Assembly: GCA_017521875.1 (NCBI GenBank)
Contig: JAFXBH010000296.1
Span: 1-11,859 of the forward strand
Reading direction: 5' to 3'
Origin: Oscillospiraceae bacterium
Lineage (GTDB): Bacteria > Bacillota > Clostridia > Oscillospirales > Oscillospiraceae
DNA length: 11,859 bases
A model generated the notes under the pieces. That model ran no database searches. It saw only the letters and a list, made by a program, of their open reading frames with translations, and was not told where the DNA came from. The translations under genes were made by a program, and so were the position numbers. Positions 1 through 5,376 of this stretch are shown here, piece by piece; the stretch's first letter is position 1; every line of letters starts with the position of its first letter.

Positions 1-202
1 AAGGACCGACCAGAACGATGAATTCCTTGTCCGCGATTTCCAGATTGAACTGCTGCACTGCTACAACACCCTTATCGGTGATCTGCAGGTTGGTCTTCTT
101 TTCGACGCCTTCGTTCTTTCTGGCTCTTCTCTTGGCAGCCTTTTCATCGTCGCCACTGTAGGGGTAGATCTTCATTACGTTTTTCAGGGTTACAGTTGCC
201 AT
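1..202 (-). CDS. Sugar ABC transporter ATP-binding protein, MsmK/UgpC/MalK type (N-terminus only)
   Basis: Only the first 67 codons lie in the window; the gene continues past position 1. The visible protein starts MATVTLKNVMKIYPY and reaches FIVLVGP, where the Walker A motif (GPSGCGKS in this family) would follow. The segment VAVQQFNLEIADKEFIVLVGP is the usual strand pair ahead of Walker A in the CUT1 sugar-importer ATPases (MalK, MsmK, UgpC). A lysine/arginine-rich insertion (about residues 17-38, GDDEKAAKRRARKNEGVEKK) sits where many family members have a short turn; I recall it in clostridial MsmK-like proteins but cannot verify that here. By family, it would hydrolyse ATP at the inner membrane for one or several sugar importers. 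The ATG at 200-202 is chosen because it opens the conserved ATVxLKNVxKxYP start; upstream there is only a weak GAGAA-type RBS. The exact sugar cannot be told. Confidence 0.85.
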   Translation of the reverse strand, partial: MATVTLKNVMKIYPYSGDDEKAAKRRARKNEGVEKKTNLQITDKGVVAVQQFNLEIADKEFIVLVGP

Positions 203-388
203 AGTTTCTCGACTCTAAGTGTACCGAGCCTTTCGCGTACACTCTTACATTCCGGAAAGTCAAAATTCCGGATGCTTTACGACAGGTCTCCACACTGCCG
301 CACCGTGAGTCAGACGGAATGTTTTCCTCCTTTTTTTACGTCATGACCGCTATTTTGTGGAGTAGAGGCCATGCGTTGGGATGCTATA
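203..388 (-). other. Long leader of the sugar ABC ATPase gene, with inverted repeats
   Basis: About 180 nt separate the predicted transcription start (near 382) from the ATG at 202. Three possible hairpins are visible: 218-224 with 237-243 (7 bp, 12-nt loop), 251-257 with 266-272 (TCCGGAA/TTCCGGA, 8-nt loop), and an imperfect one with ends 286-289 and 312-315. A purine-rich AGGAGG-like stretch lies at 324-337 but no ATG follows it at RBS distance. The leader matches no riboswitch I know. Its length and structure suggest post-transcriptional control, which is inference. Confidence 0.4.
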
Positions 389-417
389 ATAATACCACAA
401 GAAACGCCACCCGCCAA
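389..417 (-). promoter_or_regulatory. Sigma-A-type promoter for the sugar ABC ATPase gene
   Basis: On the minus strand TTGGCG (412-417) and TATTAT (389-394) are separated by exactly 17 bp, giving a start near 382. The -35 lies inside the hairpin that ends the aminopeptidase gene, so terminator and promoter share bases. The match is moderate (4/6 and 5/6). Confidence 0.5.
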
Positions 418-460
418 CTGTAATATTTCACAGAAGTGGGTGGCATTTTTTGTTTATTTT
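405..460. terminator. Terminator hairpin downstream of the M18 aminopeptidase
   Basis: GCCACCC (406-412) pairs with GGGTGGC (438-444), with an inner CTGT/ACAG stem (418-421 with 430-433). On the minus strand, where the aminopeptidase transcript arrives, the stem is followed by GTTTCTTG, a weak U tract. On the plus strand it is followed by a much better tract (ATTTTTTGTTTATTTT, 445-460), although no plus-strand gene lies upstream. Confidence 0.65.
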
Positions 461-471
461 GACAAATTCTC

Positions 472-1746
472 CTATTTTACGGAGATCGTACCCGTTTCGT
501 CGATCTCCAAAACCTTTCCGTAGTAGGCAGTCATGGCTTTCACCAAGTCTTCAATGTCCTGGCAACCTGCCGTCTCATAGCAGGAATGCATAGCCAATTG
601 GGGCAGGCCGATATCCACACTGGGTACTGCCACCTGGGACAGAGAGATATTGCCCAAAGTAGAGCCGCCGGCGATATCCGCCCGGTTACAGTAGGTTTGC
701 AGAGACACCTGCGCGTCCTTACAGACTTTCCGGAAGATGGCCGCAGACAGGCCGTCGGTAGTATAGCGCTGATTGGCGTTGAATTTCAGCACGATGCCCT
801 GATTCATAATCGGCGCATTGGCAGGATCGGACAGTTCCGGATGATTGGGGTGCTGAGCGTGGCCGTTGTCTGCCGATACCAGGAAGGATCGGGAAAGTTG
901 GCAGTTCTTTTCCAGATGCAAGGCACTGCAGATCCGGACGACAGCACTCTCCAGTAAGTCTGCTGCTGCGCCCTGGCAGGCGGAAGACCCCACCTCTTCA
1001 CTGTCAAACACGCACAGTACCGGAATTGCTCCGGAAGGCTCTGCTTTCAAAAATCCCCGGGTGCAAGCCCACACGCAAGACAGGTCATCCAACGCCTGAG
1101 CAGACAGAAAACTGTTGTTCAATCCCCAAAGGCTGGATTTCTCCCGCAAATACAGGTACAGATCGTGGCCCAGAATTTCGCCGCCGGCAAGGGTCTCCAC
1201 CTCTGCCCAGAACTTGTCTGCGTCTGCCTTATCTCCCAGCAAGGGAATGGTATCCACCGCAGGATTCCACTTATATCCGTCGTTGGCAGTCCGGTTCATA
1301 TGAATGGCCACATTGGGGATCAGGAGCAAATCCCGGTCGATATCCACCAGCCGGCTTTCGATGCCGTTTTCCGTCTCCACCATCACCCGACCCGCCACAG
1401 ACAAAGGGCGATCCAGCCAGGTGGCCATCAGCATTCCGCCGTATTTTTCCGTTGCCAACCGGGTATACGCCCCTGTCAGCACACCGTTTTCCTTCACCTT
1501 AAAGCAAGGTCTGTCAGCGTGACTGGCGCTGATCATAAAGCCCCGGGGTTTTTCCTCCGGCACACGAAAGGCCAGCACCGCGCTGCCGCCCCGGACAAAA
1601 TAGTACTTACCGCCGGGAACCAGATTCCAGGATTGGGTCTCCTGCAACCGGGTATATCCCGCTTCCTGCAACTGATCAGCCACGGCTTTTACTGCGTGGT
1701 AGACACTGTGGGCATTATCCAGAAAATGACGCAGATCTTTTATCAC
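472..1746 (-). CDS. M18 family aminopeptidase
   Basis: A 424-residue cytoplasmic metallo-aminopeptidase of the M18 (aspartyl/DNPEP-like) family, which removes N-terminal amino acids, often acidic ones, using a two-metal site. The family landmarks appear in order: SHAD (75-78, metal-ligand His76), LDDLS (219-223, bridging Asp), DSEEVGS (248-254, catalytic Glu and metal ligand), a DNGHAQHPNH stretch (293-302) and MHSCYE (386-391, metal-ligand His387). The length is normal. The start codon is GTG (1744-1746), preceded by AGGAGG at 1757-1762. The gene ends with TAG directly ahead of a hairpin, so TAG acts as a true stop in this genome. It is transcribed alone, divergently from spo0A, and two Spo0A-box-like sites lie upstream of its promoter. 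The substrate is not predictable. Confidence 0.93.
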   Translation of the reverse strand: MIKDLRHFLDNAHSVYHAVKAVADQLQEAGYTRLQETQSWNLVPGGKYYFVRGGSAVLAFRVPEEKPRGFMISASHADRPCFKVKENGVLTGAYTRLATEKYGGMLMATWLDRPLSVAGRVMVETENGIESRLVDIDRDLLLIPNVAIHMNRTANDGYKWNPAVDTIPLLGDKADADKFWAEVETLAGGEILGHDLYLYLREKSSLWGLNNSFLSAQALDDLSCVWACTRGFLKAEPSGAIPVLCVFDSEEVGSSACQGAAADLLESAVVRICSALHLEKNCQLSRSFLVSADNGHAQHPNHPELSDPANAPIMNQGIVLKFNANQRYTTDGLSAAIFRKVCKDAQVSLQTYCNRADIAGGSTLGNISLSQVAVPSVDIGLPQLAMHSCYETAGCQDIEDLVKAMTAYYGKVLEIDETGTISVK

Positions 1747-1778
1747 AGTACTTTTCCTCCTGAGAGATGGATGTTTTT

Positions 1779-1807
1779 ATTCTACAAATATTTTTCTTCC
1801 CCGTCAA
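1779..1807 (-). promoter_or_regulatory. Sigma-A promoter of the M18 aminopeptidase
   Basis: Minus-strand TTGACG (1802-1807), a 17-bp spacer and TAGAAT (1779-1784), each one base from consensus. The start would fall near 1772, about 25 nt before the GTG codon and just ahead of the AGGAGG. Confidence 0.75.
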
Positions 1808-1829
1808 CCGGAAAAGAAATTTGTCCACA

Positions 1830-1846
1830 AGTCGAATTTCGTCGAA
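1830..1846 (+). promoter_or_regulatory. Tandem Spo0A boxes, pair 1
   Basis: AGTCGAA (1830-1836) and CGTCGAA (1840-1846) each match six of seven positions of the 0A box TGNCGAA and are spaced exactly 10 bp apart, one helical turn. Tandem boxes with this spacing are typical of sites bound by a Spo0A~P dimer. The pair sits about 58-74 bp upstream of the predicted aminopeptidase start. Confidence 0.6.
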
Positions 1847-1878
1847 AAGTTCGGAATTTTCTGTTTTTATGAATAATA

Positions 1879-1895
1879 TGTCGATATTTGTCGAT
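1879..1895 (+). promoter_or_regulatory. Tandem Spo0A boxes, pair 2
   Basis: Two identical TGTCGAT sites (1879-1885 and 1889-1895), each 6/7 to TGNCGAA and again 10 bp apart, lie about 55-71 bp upstream of the predicted spo0A transcription start. They suggest autoregulation of spo0A, as known in bacilli and clostridia. Confidence 0.65.
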
Positions 1896-1914
1896 AAATT
1901 ATTTGGATTTTTCC

Positions 1915-1943
1915 TTGCAAAAAGTCAAGGAATATGTTAAATT
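1915..1943 (+). promoter_or_regulatory. Probable sigma-A promoter of spo0A
   Basis: TTGCAA (1915-1920), a 17-bp spacer and TAAATT (1938-1943) preceded by a TG dinucleotide (extended -10, 1935-1936). Both hexamers match 4/6, so the promoter is weak, as expected for one needing activation. The start would be near 1950. A small hairpin (1960-1964 with 1970-1974) lies in the leader. Confidence 0.45.
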
Positions 1944-1948
1944 ATATT

Positions 1949-1955
1949 TGTCGCA
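1949..1955 (+). promoter_or_regulatory. Possible fifth Spo0A box
   Basis: TGTCGCA (6/7 to TGNCGAA) lies at the predicted spo0A transcription start and exactly 60 bp downstream of the last box of pair 2, so on the same face of the helix. A single degenerate site could be chance. Confidence 0.35.
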
Positions 1956-2016
1956 ACGCGGTAGGCAGACTACCACTAAAGAAGGGGAATTATCTCATAT
2001 GTCAGGAGAGGAAGTT

Positions 2017-2796
2017 ATGAACAATCGTACCTGTGTAATCATTGCAGACAATTCGGAAGAATTCTGCGCCAGTCTATCCACCGCCCTACATCAAACGGAC
2101 CGCTTCCAGGTAGTGGATACCGCCAGCGACGGAGAACGGGCCATCAAACTGGTATCGGAACGTAAACCGGACATTTTAGTGCTGGATATGATGCTGGCAA
2201 AAAAGGATGGCATCAGCGTCCTGAAGGCCATCAGCACATTGGAACACAAGCCCATCGTGTTCGCCACATCCGGATTTATCACCGACTATGTGGCATCGGC
2301 GGCAGCCAATTTGGGTGTCCGGTATCTGATGCTGAAGCCCTGCGATATGAGCGCTTTGGTAGAACGGATGGAGGAAGTTCGTAGCGGGGAGAGCCTGCGG
2401 ATGCCTGCCGCCCGCCATACCGGTCAGCAAAATATTGAAACCATGGTCACCAACATCATTCACGAAATCGGCGTCCCTGCCCATATCAAGGGGTATCAGT
2501 ACCTGCGGGAAGCCATTATTCTGGCAGTGGAAGATATGGATGTAATCAACGCCATTACCAAAATTCTCTATCCCCAGGTGGCAAAGACCTTCCAGACCAC
2601 GCCCAGCCGGGTGGAGCGTGCCATCCGCCACGCCATCGAAGTGGCCTGGGACAGAGGCGATCTGGATACACTGCAAAGATTTTTCGGGTACACGGTTTCC
2701 AATACCAAGGGAAAACCGACCAATTCGGAATTTATCGCCCTGATCGCAGACAAACTGCAACTGCAAATGCGCTCCGCCGGTGTTGCGAACTTTTGA
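2017..2796 (+). CDS. spo0A: Sporulation transcription factor Spo0A
   Basis: A 259-residue response regulator, the master switch for entry into sporulation; B. subtilis Spo0A has 267 residues. The receiver domain (about 1-125) has the phospho-acceptor Asp57 (ILVLDMML), Thr84 (FATSGF) and Lys107 (LMLKP). The acidic pair reads Asp11-Asn12 (IIADNSEEF) rather than the usual Asp-Asp. The C-terminal effector domain (about 138-255) is strongly Spo0A-like: [15 protein letters not shown] is the DNA-recognition region and [19 protein letters not shown] is the family signature. The ATG at 2017 is chosen over upstream starts because it begins the receiver fold directly and has AGGAG at 2004-2008; the extra 43 codons back to 1888 would cover the Spo0A boxes and promoter. 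It is monocistronic, followed by a hairpin. No Spo0A-linked gene such as spoIVB is next to it in the window. Confidence 0.97.
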   Translation: MNNRTCVIIADNSEEFCASLSTALHQTDRFQVVDTASDGERAIKLVSERKPDILVLDMMLAKKDGISVLKAISTLEHKPIVFATSGFITDYVASAAANLGVRYLMLKPCDMSALVERMEEVRSGESLRMPAARHTGQQNIETMVTNIIHEIGVPAHIKGYQYLREAIILAVEDMDVINAITKILYPQVAKTFQTTPSRVERAIRHAIEVAWDRGDLDTLQRFFGYTVSNTKGKPTNSEFIALIADKLQLQMRSAGVANF

Positions 2797-2801
2797 ACCA
2801 C

Positions 2802-2834
2802 ACAGCCTTACAGGCAGTAAACCTGTAAGGCTGT
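2802..2834 (+). terminator. Hairpin after spo0A, probable terminator
   Basis: A perfect 13-bp stem (2802-2814 with 2822-2834) and a 7-nt loop, starting six bases after the spo0A stop. No proper U tract follows (the next bases are TGACATATTT), so it may only weaken readthrough or protect the 3' end. Its last T is the first T of the next promoter's -35 hexamer. Confidence 0.6.
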
Positions 2835-2862
2835 TGACATATTTGGGCAGGGCCGATATAAT
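2834..2862 (+). promoter_or_regulatory. Consensus sigma-A promoter of the DUF1292 gene
   Basis: TTGACA (2834-2839), a 17-bp spacer and TATAAT (2857-2862): a perfect match to consensus in both hexamers and spacing. The start would be near 2869, leaving a leader of about 24 nt. High expression is expected. Confidence 0.92.
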
Positions 2863-2892
2863 AAGGACAACAACAAAAAAGGAGTACCTACT

Positions 2893-3174
2893 ATGGAAAA
2901 CGAAGAAATCCTGCAGGAAGAACAGTCCATTCTGACCCTCACCGATGAGAACGGTCAGGAAATCAATTTTGAATATTTGGATTGCATCGAGTATCAGGGC
3001 ACAGAGTACTTAGTGCTGATGCCGGAGGATTCCAACGAGATCGTCATTCTGGAGATCCAGCCGGTGGATGAGGAAAACGAAAACTACATCGCTGTGGAAA
3101 GCGAAGATATTCTGAACGCCGTATACGGTATCTTTAAAGACCGTTACAAGGATGTTCTCCAATTCGAAGACTAA
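2893..3174 (+). CDS. DUF1292 domain-containing protein
   Basis: A 93-residue, very acidic, soluble protein. The core (about residues 13-90: LTLTDENGQEINFEYLDCIEYQGTEYLVL, then IVILEI and ESEDILNAVYGIFKDRY) fits the DUF1292 (UPF0473/YrzB) family: a small beta-sheet protein of unknown function that in many Firmicutes lies near alaS and ruvX. Neither is adjacent here; the gene stands alone between two terminators. The ATG has GGAG at 2881-2884, preceded by an A-rich stretch. Its perfect sigma-A promoter implies strong, constant transcription. No catalytic motif is visible and I assign no function. Confidence 0.9.
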   Translation: MENEEILQEEQSILTLTDENGQEINFEYLDCIEYQGTEYLVLMPEDSNEIVILEIQPVDEENENYIAVESEDILNAVYGIFKDRYKDVLQFED

Positions 3175-3212
3175 CAAAAAAACCCTTGGGAAATTCCCAA
3201 GGGTTATTTTTA
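3175..3212. terminator. Bidirectional terminator between the DUF1292 gene and queT
   Basis: An 11-bp perfect stem (3181-3191 with 3195-3205) with loop AAT. It is followed by ATTTTTAT on the plus strand, and by a run of seven T on the minus strand (opposite the A run at 3176-3182). It serves the convergent genes on both sides and runs right up to the queT stop codon. Confidence 0.92.
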
Positions 3213-3713
3213 TCCAAAGAGTCTTTTCTGCAGATTCCGAACCTGCAAAGCATAGTAAAGCGCTGTGCCCAAGGTCAGCAGTACCGCGGCTTCCCCAATG
3301 GCCACATACAGGGCGTTGAGCCAAAAGCCGCCGCCGCTATATACGCTCAATTCCCAACCTACCAACACTGCATTGCTCACAGCAGGCAGCAGCAGAGCCG
3401 GCAACGGATATCTGCCGACCGTAACACGCCGCAAGGCATACATTCCGGCGGTGGCAACAGCGGTAGCCAAACTACCCACCAAAAAATCCAAAGGCAGCGC
3501 CCCGGCAAAACTGATATTAAACAACAGGCAGCCCAAAGTCATACCCGGAATGGCTGCCGGCGTAAATAGCGCCAACACACACAACGCCTCCGATGCCCGG
3601 AACTGAATGGCAAAGGTGGCAGAACCCGGAATCAGCAGGTTCTGCAGATATGTCAGCGCCACGTACAGCGCGGCAATCAGCGCGCCGTGGGCAAGAAAAC
3701 GACTCTTTTTCAT
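3210..3713 (-). CDS. queT: QueT family queuosine-precursor transporter (ECF S component)
   Basis: A 167-residue integral membrane protein, normal length for the QueT family. It has about five or six hydrophobic segments (near residues 8-30, 44-66, 72-93, 104-122, 133-155). The family pattern is visible in FAIQFRASEALCVL (34-47) with its QFR-SEAL motif, and in LPLDFLVGSLATA. By family knowledge, QueT is the substrate-binding S component that imports a queuosine precursor (such as preQ1 or preQ0) with the general ECF energy-coupling module, encoded elsewhere. The preQ1-like leader directly upstream supports this. The ATG at 3711-3713 is chosen because GGAGG (3719-3723) lies 5 nt before it and MKKSRFLAHGALIAALYVAL is a typical start; the 23 codons further upstream in frame are leader RNA. 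Stop TAA, ending at the shared terminator. Confidence 0.93.
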   Translation of the reverse strand: MKKSRFLAHGALIAALYVALTYLQNLLIPGSATFAIQFRASEALCVLALFTPAAIPGMTLGCLLFNISFAGALPLDFLVGSLATAVATAGMYALRRVTVGRYPLPALLLPAVSNAVLVGWELSVYSGGGFWLNALYVAIGEAAVLLTLGTALYYALQVRNLQKRLFG

Positions 3714-3723
3714 ACTTTCCTCC

Positions 3724-3752
3724 AAAAAAGAAAATGGGCACAGTCGTACCCA
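3724..3752 (-). terminator. Second hairpin in the queT leader, adjacent to the RBS
   Basis: On the minus strand TGGGTAC and GTGCCCA (3746-3752 with 3735-3741, one G-U pair) form a 7-bp stem with a 4-nt loop. It is followed by ATTTTCTTTTTT (down to 3724), which abuts the GGAGG of queT. It resembles a second intrinsic terminator in series with the first; it might instead act on RBS access. Confidence 0.55.
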
Positions 3753-3756
3753 CAAA

Positions 3757-3780
3757 CAAAAAAGAGCGCCTTCTGCGCCC
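3757..3780 (-). terminator. Riboswitch expression-platform terminator of queT
   Basis: Minus-strand GGGCGC (3775-3780) pairs with GCGCTC (3764-3769, one G-U) across a 5-nt loop, followed at once by six T (3758-3763). It lies 5 nt downstream of the aptamer tail. An alternative pairing of CCATCCTG in the aptamer (3808-3815) with CAGATGG (3779-3785) would use the first two bases of the terminator stem and could act as antiterminator. Confidence 0.75.
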
Positions 3781-3784
3781 ATCT

Positions 3785-3828
3785 GATTTCCTAGTTTTGT
3801 TTACCGACAGGATGGTTACGAACTGTCC
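3785..3828 (-). ncRNA. preQ1 riboswitch aptamer (class I-like)
   Basis: On the minus strand GACAG (3823-3827) pairs with CTGTC (3806-3810) around the 12-nt loop TTCGTAACCATC. The tail GGTAAACAAAACTAGGAAA follows. This is the compact class I preQ1 layout: a 5-bp P1, a C/U-containing loop, then an A-rich strand ending in an ACTAGG-type segment that pairs back into the loop as a pseudoknot. The aptamer starts about 10 nt after the predicted transcription start, is followed by a terminator, and precedes a queT gene. PreQ1 binding would be expected to favour termination. The class (I versus III) is judged by eye. Confidence 0.8.
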
Positions 3829-3843
3829 TATGAAATTTTCTAT

Positions 3844-3872
3844 ATTATACCCCCCGCGGTATCAGGTGTCAA
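3844..3872 (-). promoter_or_regulatory. Consensus sigma-A promoter of queT
   Basis: Minus-strand TTGACA (3867-3872), a 17-bp spacer and TATAAT (3844-3849): a perfect consensus promoter with start near 3837, immediately ahead of the aptamer. A strong promoter under riboswitch attenuation is a common arrangement. Confidence 0.92.
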
Positions 3873-3905
3873 CGGAAATTTTTACGGAACGAAATCGGTT
3901 TCCTC

Positions 3906-3933
3906 TTGCGATTTTCCCCCCTTGTGGTATAAT
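3906..3933 (+). promoter_or_regulatory. Sigma-A promoter of the lipid kinase/NUDIX operon
   Basis: TTGCGA (3906-3911), a 16-bp spacer and a perfect TATAAT (3928-3933), with start near 3940. It is divergent from the queT promoter, with 33 bp between the two -35 hexamers. That gap holds two copies of ACGGAA (3872-3877 and 3884-3889). Confidence 0.7.
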
Positions 3934-3967
3934 AAATGATATCCATTCTTCCCTCAGGTGATGCAGT

Positions 3968-4849
3968 ATGAAAACTATGTTATTCATCCTAAATCCTATG
4001 GCCGGCACAAAAAAAGCCAACAAGGTGCTGGCAGATATTCTTGCGGTCTTCAACCGGGCAGGATACCGGGTTCAGACCTATGTGACCGCAGGTCCTCAGG
4101 ACGCTATATCTGCAGTTAAGGCCTTTGCACCCGGCATGGATGCCGTGGTGTGCTGCGGCGGAGACGGTACACTGAACGAGACCCTGACCGGTATGCTGGA
4201 TGCCGGATTAATAATCCCTATCGGCTACATTCCCGCCGGCTCTACCAACGATTTTGCCAACTCTCTCGGACTCCCCAGCGACCCCTTAACGGCGGCCCGG
4301 CTGATTGCGGAAGGAACGCCCCAGCAACTGGATGTGGGCAAGTTCGGAGACCGGTATTTTTCCTATGTGGCATCCTTTGGTGCATTCACCAGAGCCAGTT
4401 ATGCCACCTCTCAGAATATTAAAAATGCCTTGGGGCACACTGCCTATCTGCTGGGCGGCATTCAGGAACTGTCTCAGATCCGCAAGACCAAAGTGCGGCT
4501 GGAACTGGACGGCGAGGCGGTGGAAGATGACTACCTCTTTGGCGCGATTTGTAATTCCACCAGTTTGGGCGGCATTTTGACGCTGGATCCCCATCAGGTG
4601 GATATGGGCGACGGATTGTTTGAAGTGCTTTTGGTGCGGGCGCCCCAAAGTTTAACGGAGATCACCGAGTGCATTATGGCGGTGCAGAAGCAGCAGTACA
4701 ACTGCCGAATGATGACTTTCCGCAGCGCCCGGGAAGTAAATGTGTTTATAGATGGGGATATATTCTGGAGTCTGGACGGTGAAAAAGCCGAAGGACAGGG
4801 ATTTTTGCAGATAAAGAATCTGCACCACGCCATTGAGTTGATCAAATAA
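3968..4849 (+). CDS. Diacylglycerol/lipid kinase, YegS/BmrU/DgkB family
   Basis: A 293-residue cytosolic or membrane-peripheral lipid kinase that phosphorylates diacylglycerol or a related lipid with ATP, feeding phosphatidic acid back into phospholipid synthesis. The N-terminal kinase domain has FILNPMAG (6-13), the nucleotide-binding GGDGTLNE (64-71) and PAGSTNDFA (89-97). The C-terminal beta-rich domain has MGDGLFEVLLV (213-223) and the acidic LDGEKAE (269-275), where the DGE motif is part of the active site. Length is usual. The ATG at 3968 follows AGGTG (3956-3960); an overlapping ATG at 3961 is out of frame. It is the first gene of a two-gene operon, with the NUDIX gene 11 bp downstream. 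Which lipid it uses cannot be said; DgkB-type activity is the family's most common role in Firmicutes. Confidence 0.92.
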   Translation: MKTMLFILNPMAGTKKANKVLADILAVFNRAGYRVQTYVTAGPQDAISAVKAFAPGMDAVVCCGGDGTLNETLTGMLDAGLIIPIGYIPAGSTNDFANSLGLPSDPLTAARLIAEGTPQQLDVGKFGDRYFSYVASFGAFTRASYATSQNIKNALGHTAYLLGGIQELSQIRKTKVRLELDGEAVEDDYLFGAICNSTSLGGILTLDPHQVDMGDGLFEVLLVRAPQSLTEITECIMAVQKQQYNCRMMTFRSAREVNVFIDGDIFWSLDGEKAEGQGFLQIKNLHHAIELIK

Positions 4850-4860
4850 AGGAGAACACA

Positions 4861-5331
4861 ATGTTCAATACCACCCTTTGCTATATCACCCGGGGAGACG
4901 AAGTACTGATGCTCCACCGGGTCAAAAAGGAAAACGATGTCAACAAGGACAAATGGATCGGCATCGGCGGCAAATTTGAAAAAGACGAAACCCCCGATGA
5001 GTGTCTCCTGCGGGAGGCAAAAGAGGAGACCGGTCTGACCCTGACCAACTGGAAGTGCCGGGGTATAGTCACCTTTCTCACCAACGGCCCCTGGGATGGG
5101 GAGTATATGTATCTGTTTACCGCTGACGGTTTTGAAGGGGAATTACAATCCTGTGATGAGGGAGACCTCCAGTGGGTCAAGCGGGATTTTCTCAGCGCCC
5201 TGCCCCAATGGGAGGGAGACAAAATATTCCTGGATCTATTGTGGAAAGACGCACCCTTTTTCCTTTTGAAACTGCGGTACGACGGGGATATATTGGTGGA
5301 AGCCGTTCTGGACGGCAAGAAGATTAAATAA
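4861..5331 (+). CDS. NUDIX hydrolase (MutT/8-oxo-dGTP diphosphatase-like)
   Basis: A 156-residue NUDIX hydrolase that cleaves nucleoside diphosphates linked to another moiety, giving a monophosphate and a second product. The complete NUDIX box is Gly37-x5-Glu43-x7-ArgGlu51-52-x2-GluGlu55-56-x-Gly58-Leu59 (GGKFEKDETPDECLLREAKEETGL region), with all metal-binding glutamates. The YITRGDEVLMLHR start and the EGDLQWV segment near 100-106 resemble the MutT/YtkD-like 8-oxo-dGTP diphosphatase group in Firmicutes, but substrate specificity in NUDIX proteins cannot be read from this. Its AAGGAG RBS lies in the 11-bp gap after the lipid kinase, so the two are cotranscribed and probably translationally coupled. 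It ends with TAA directly ahead of a strong terminator. Confidence 0.92.
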   Translation: MFNTTLCYITRGDEVLMLHRVKKENDVNKDKWIGIGGKFEKDETPDECLLREAKEETGLTLTNWKCRGIVTFLTNGPWDGEYMYLFTADGFEGELQSCDEGDLQWVKRDFLSALPQWEGDKIFLDLLWKDAPFFLLKLRYDGDILVEAVLDGKKIK

Positions 5332-5371
5332 AAAATCGGGCGTGTGGAGATCCACACGCCCGGTGTTTTTT
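5325..5371. terminator. Bidirectional terminator between the NUDIX gene and the permease
   Basis: An 11-bp GC-rich perfect stem (5337-5347 with 5352-5362), loop AGAT, followed by GTGTTTTTT on the plus strand (5363-5371). On the minus strand it is followed by ATTTTTTATTT (the A-rich stretch 5325-5336), so it also ends the convergent permease transcript. Confidence 0.93.
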
Positions 5372-5376
5372 GGAAA

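Noticed and set aside
1165..1872. 235-codon plus-strand frame and other plus frames across the aminopeptidase
   Set aside because: Antisense shadows of a strongly supported M18 gene, without RBS or recognisable domains.
1902..1935. Sigma-H promoter for spo0A (TTTGGATTT and AAGGAATAT)
   Set aside because: The -10-like element fits, but the -35-like element is poor and the spacing is 16 bp instead of about 11-12.
1888..2016. 43-codon N-terminal extension of spo0A
   Set aside because: The segment covers the promoter and one Spo0A box, has no RBS at its ATG, and does not belong to the receiver fold. The ATG at 2017 has a good RBS and aligns with Spo0A starts.
3714..3782. 23-codon N-terminal extension of QueT
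   Set aside because: It lies across both leader hairpins; the GGAGG and ATG at 3713 give the family-typical start.
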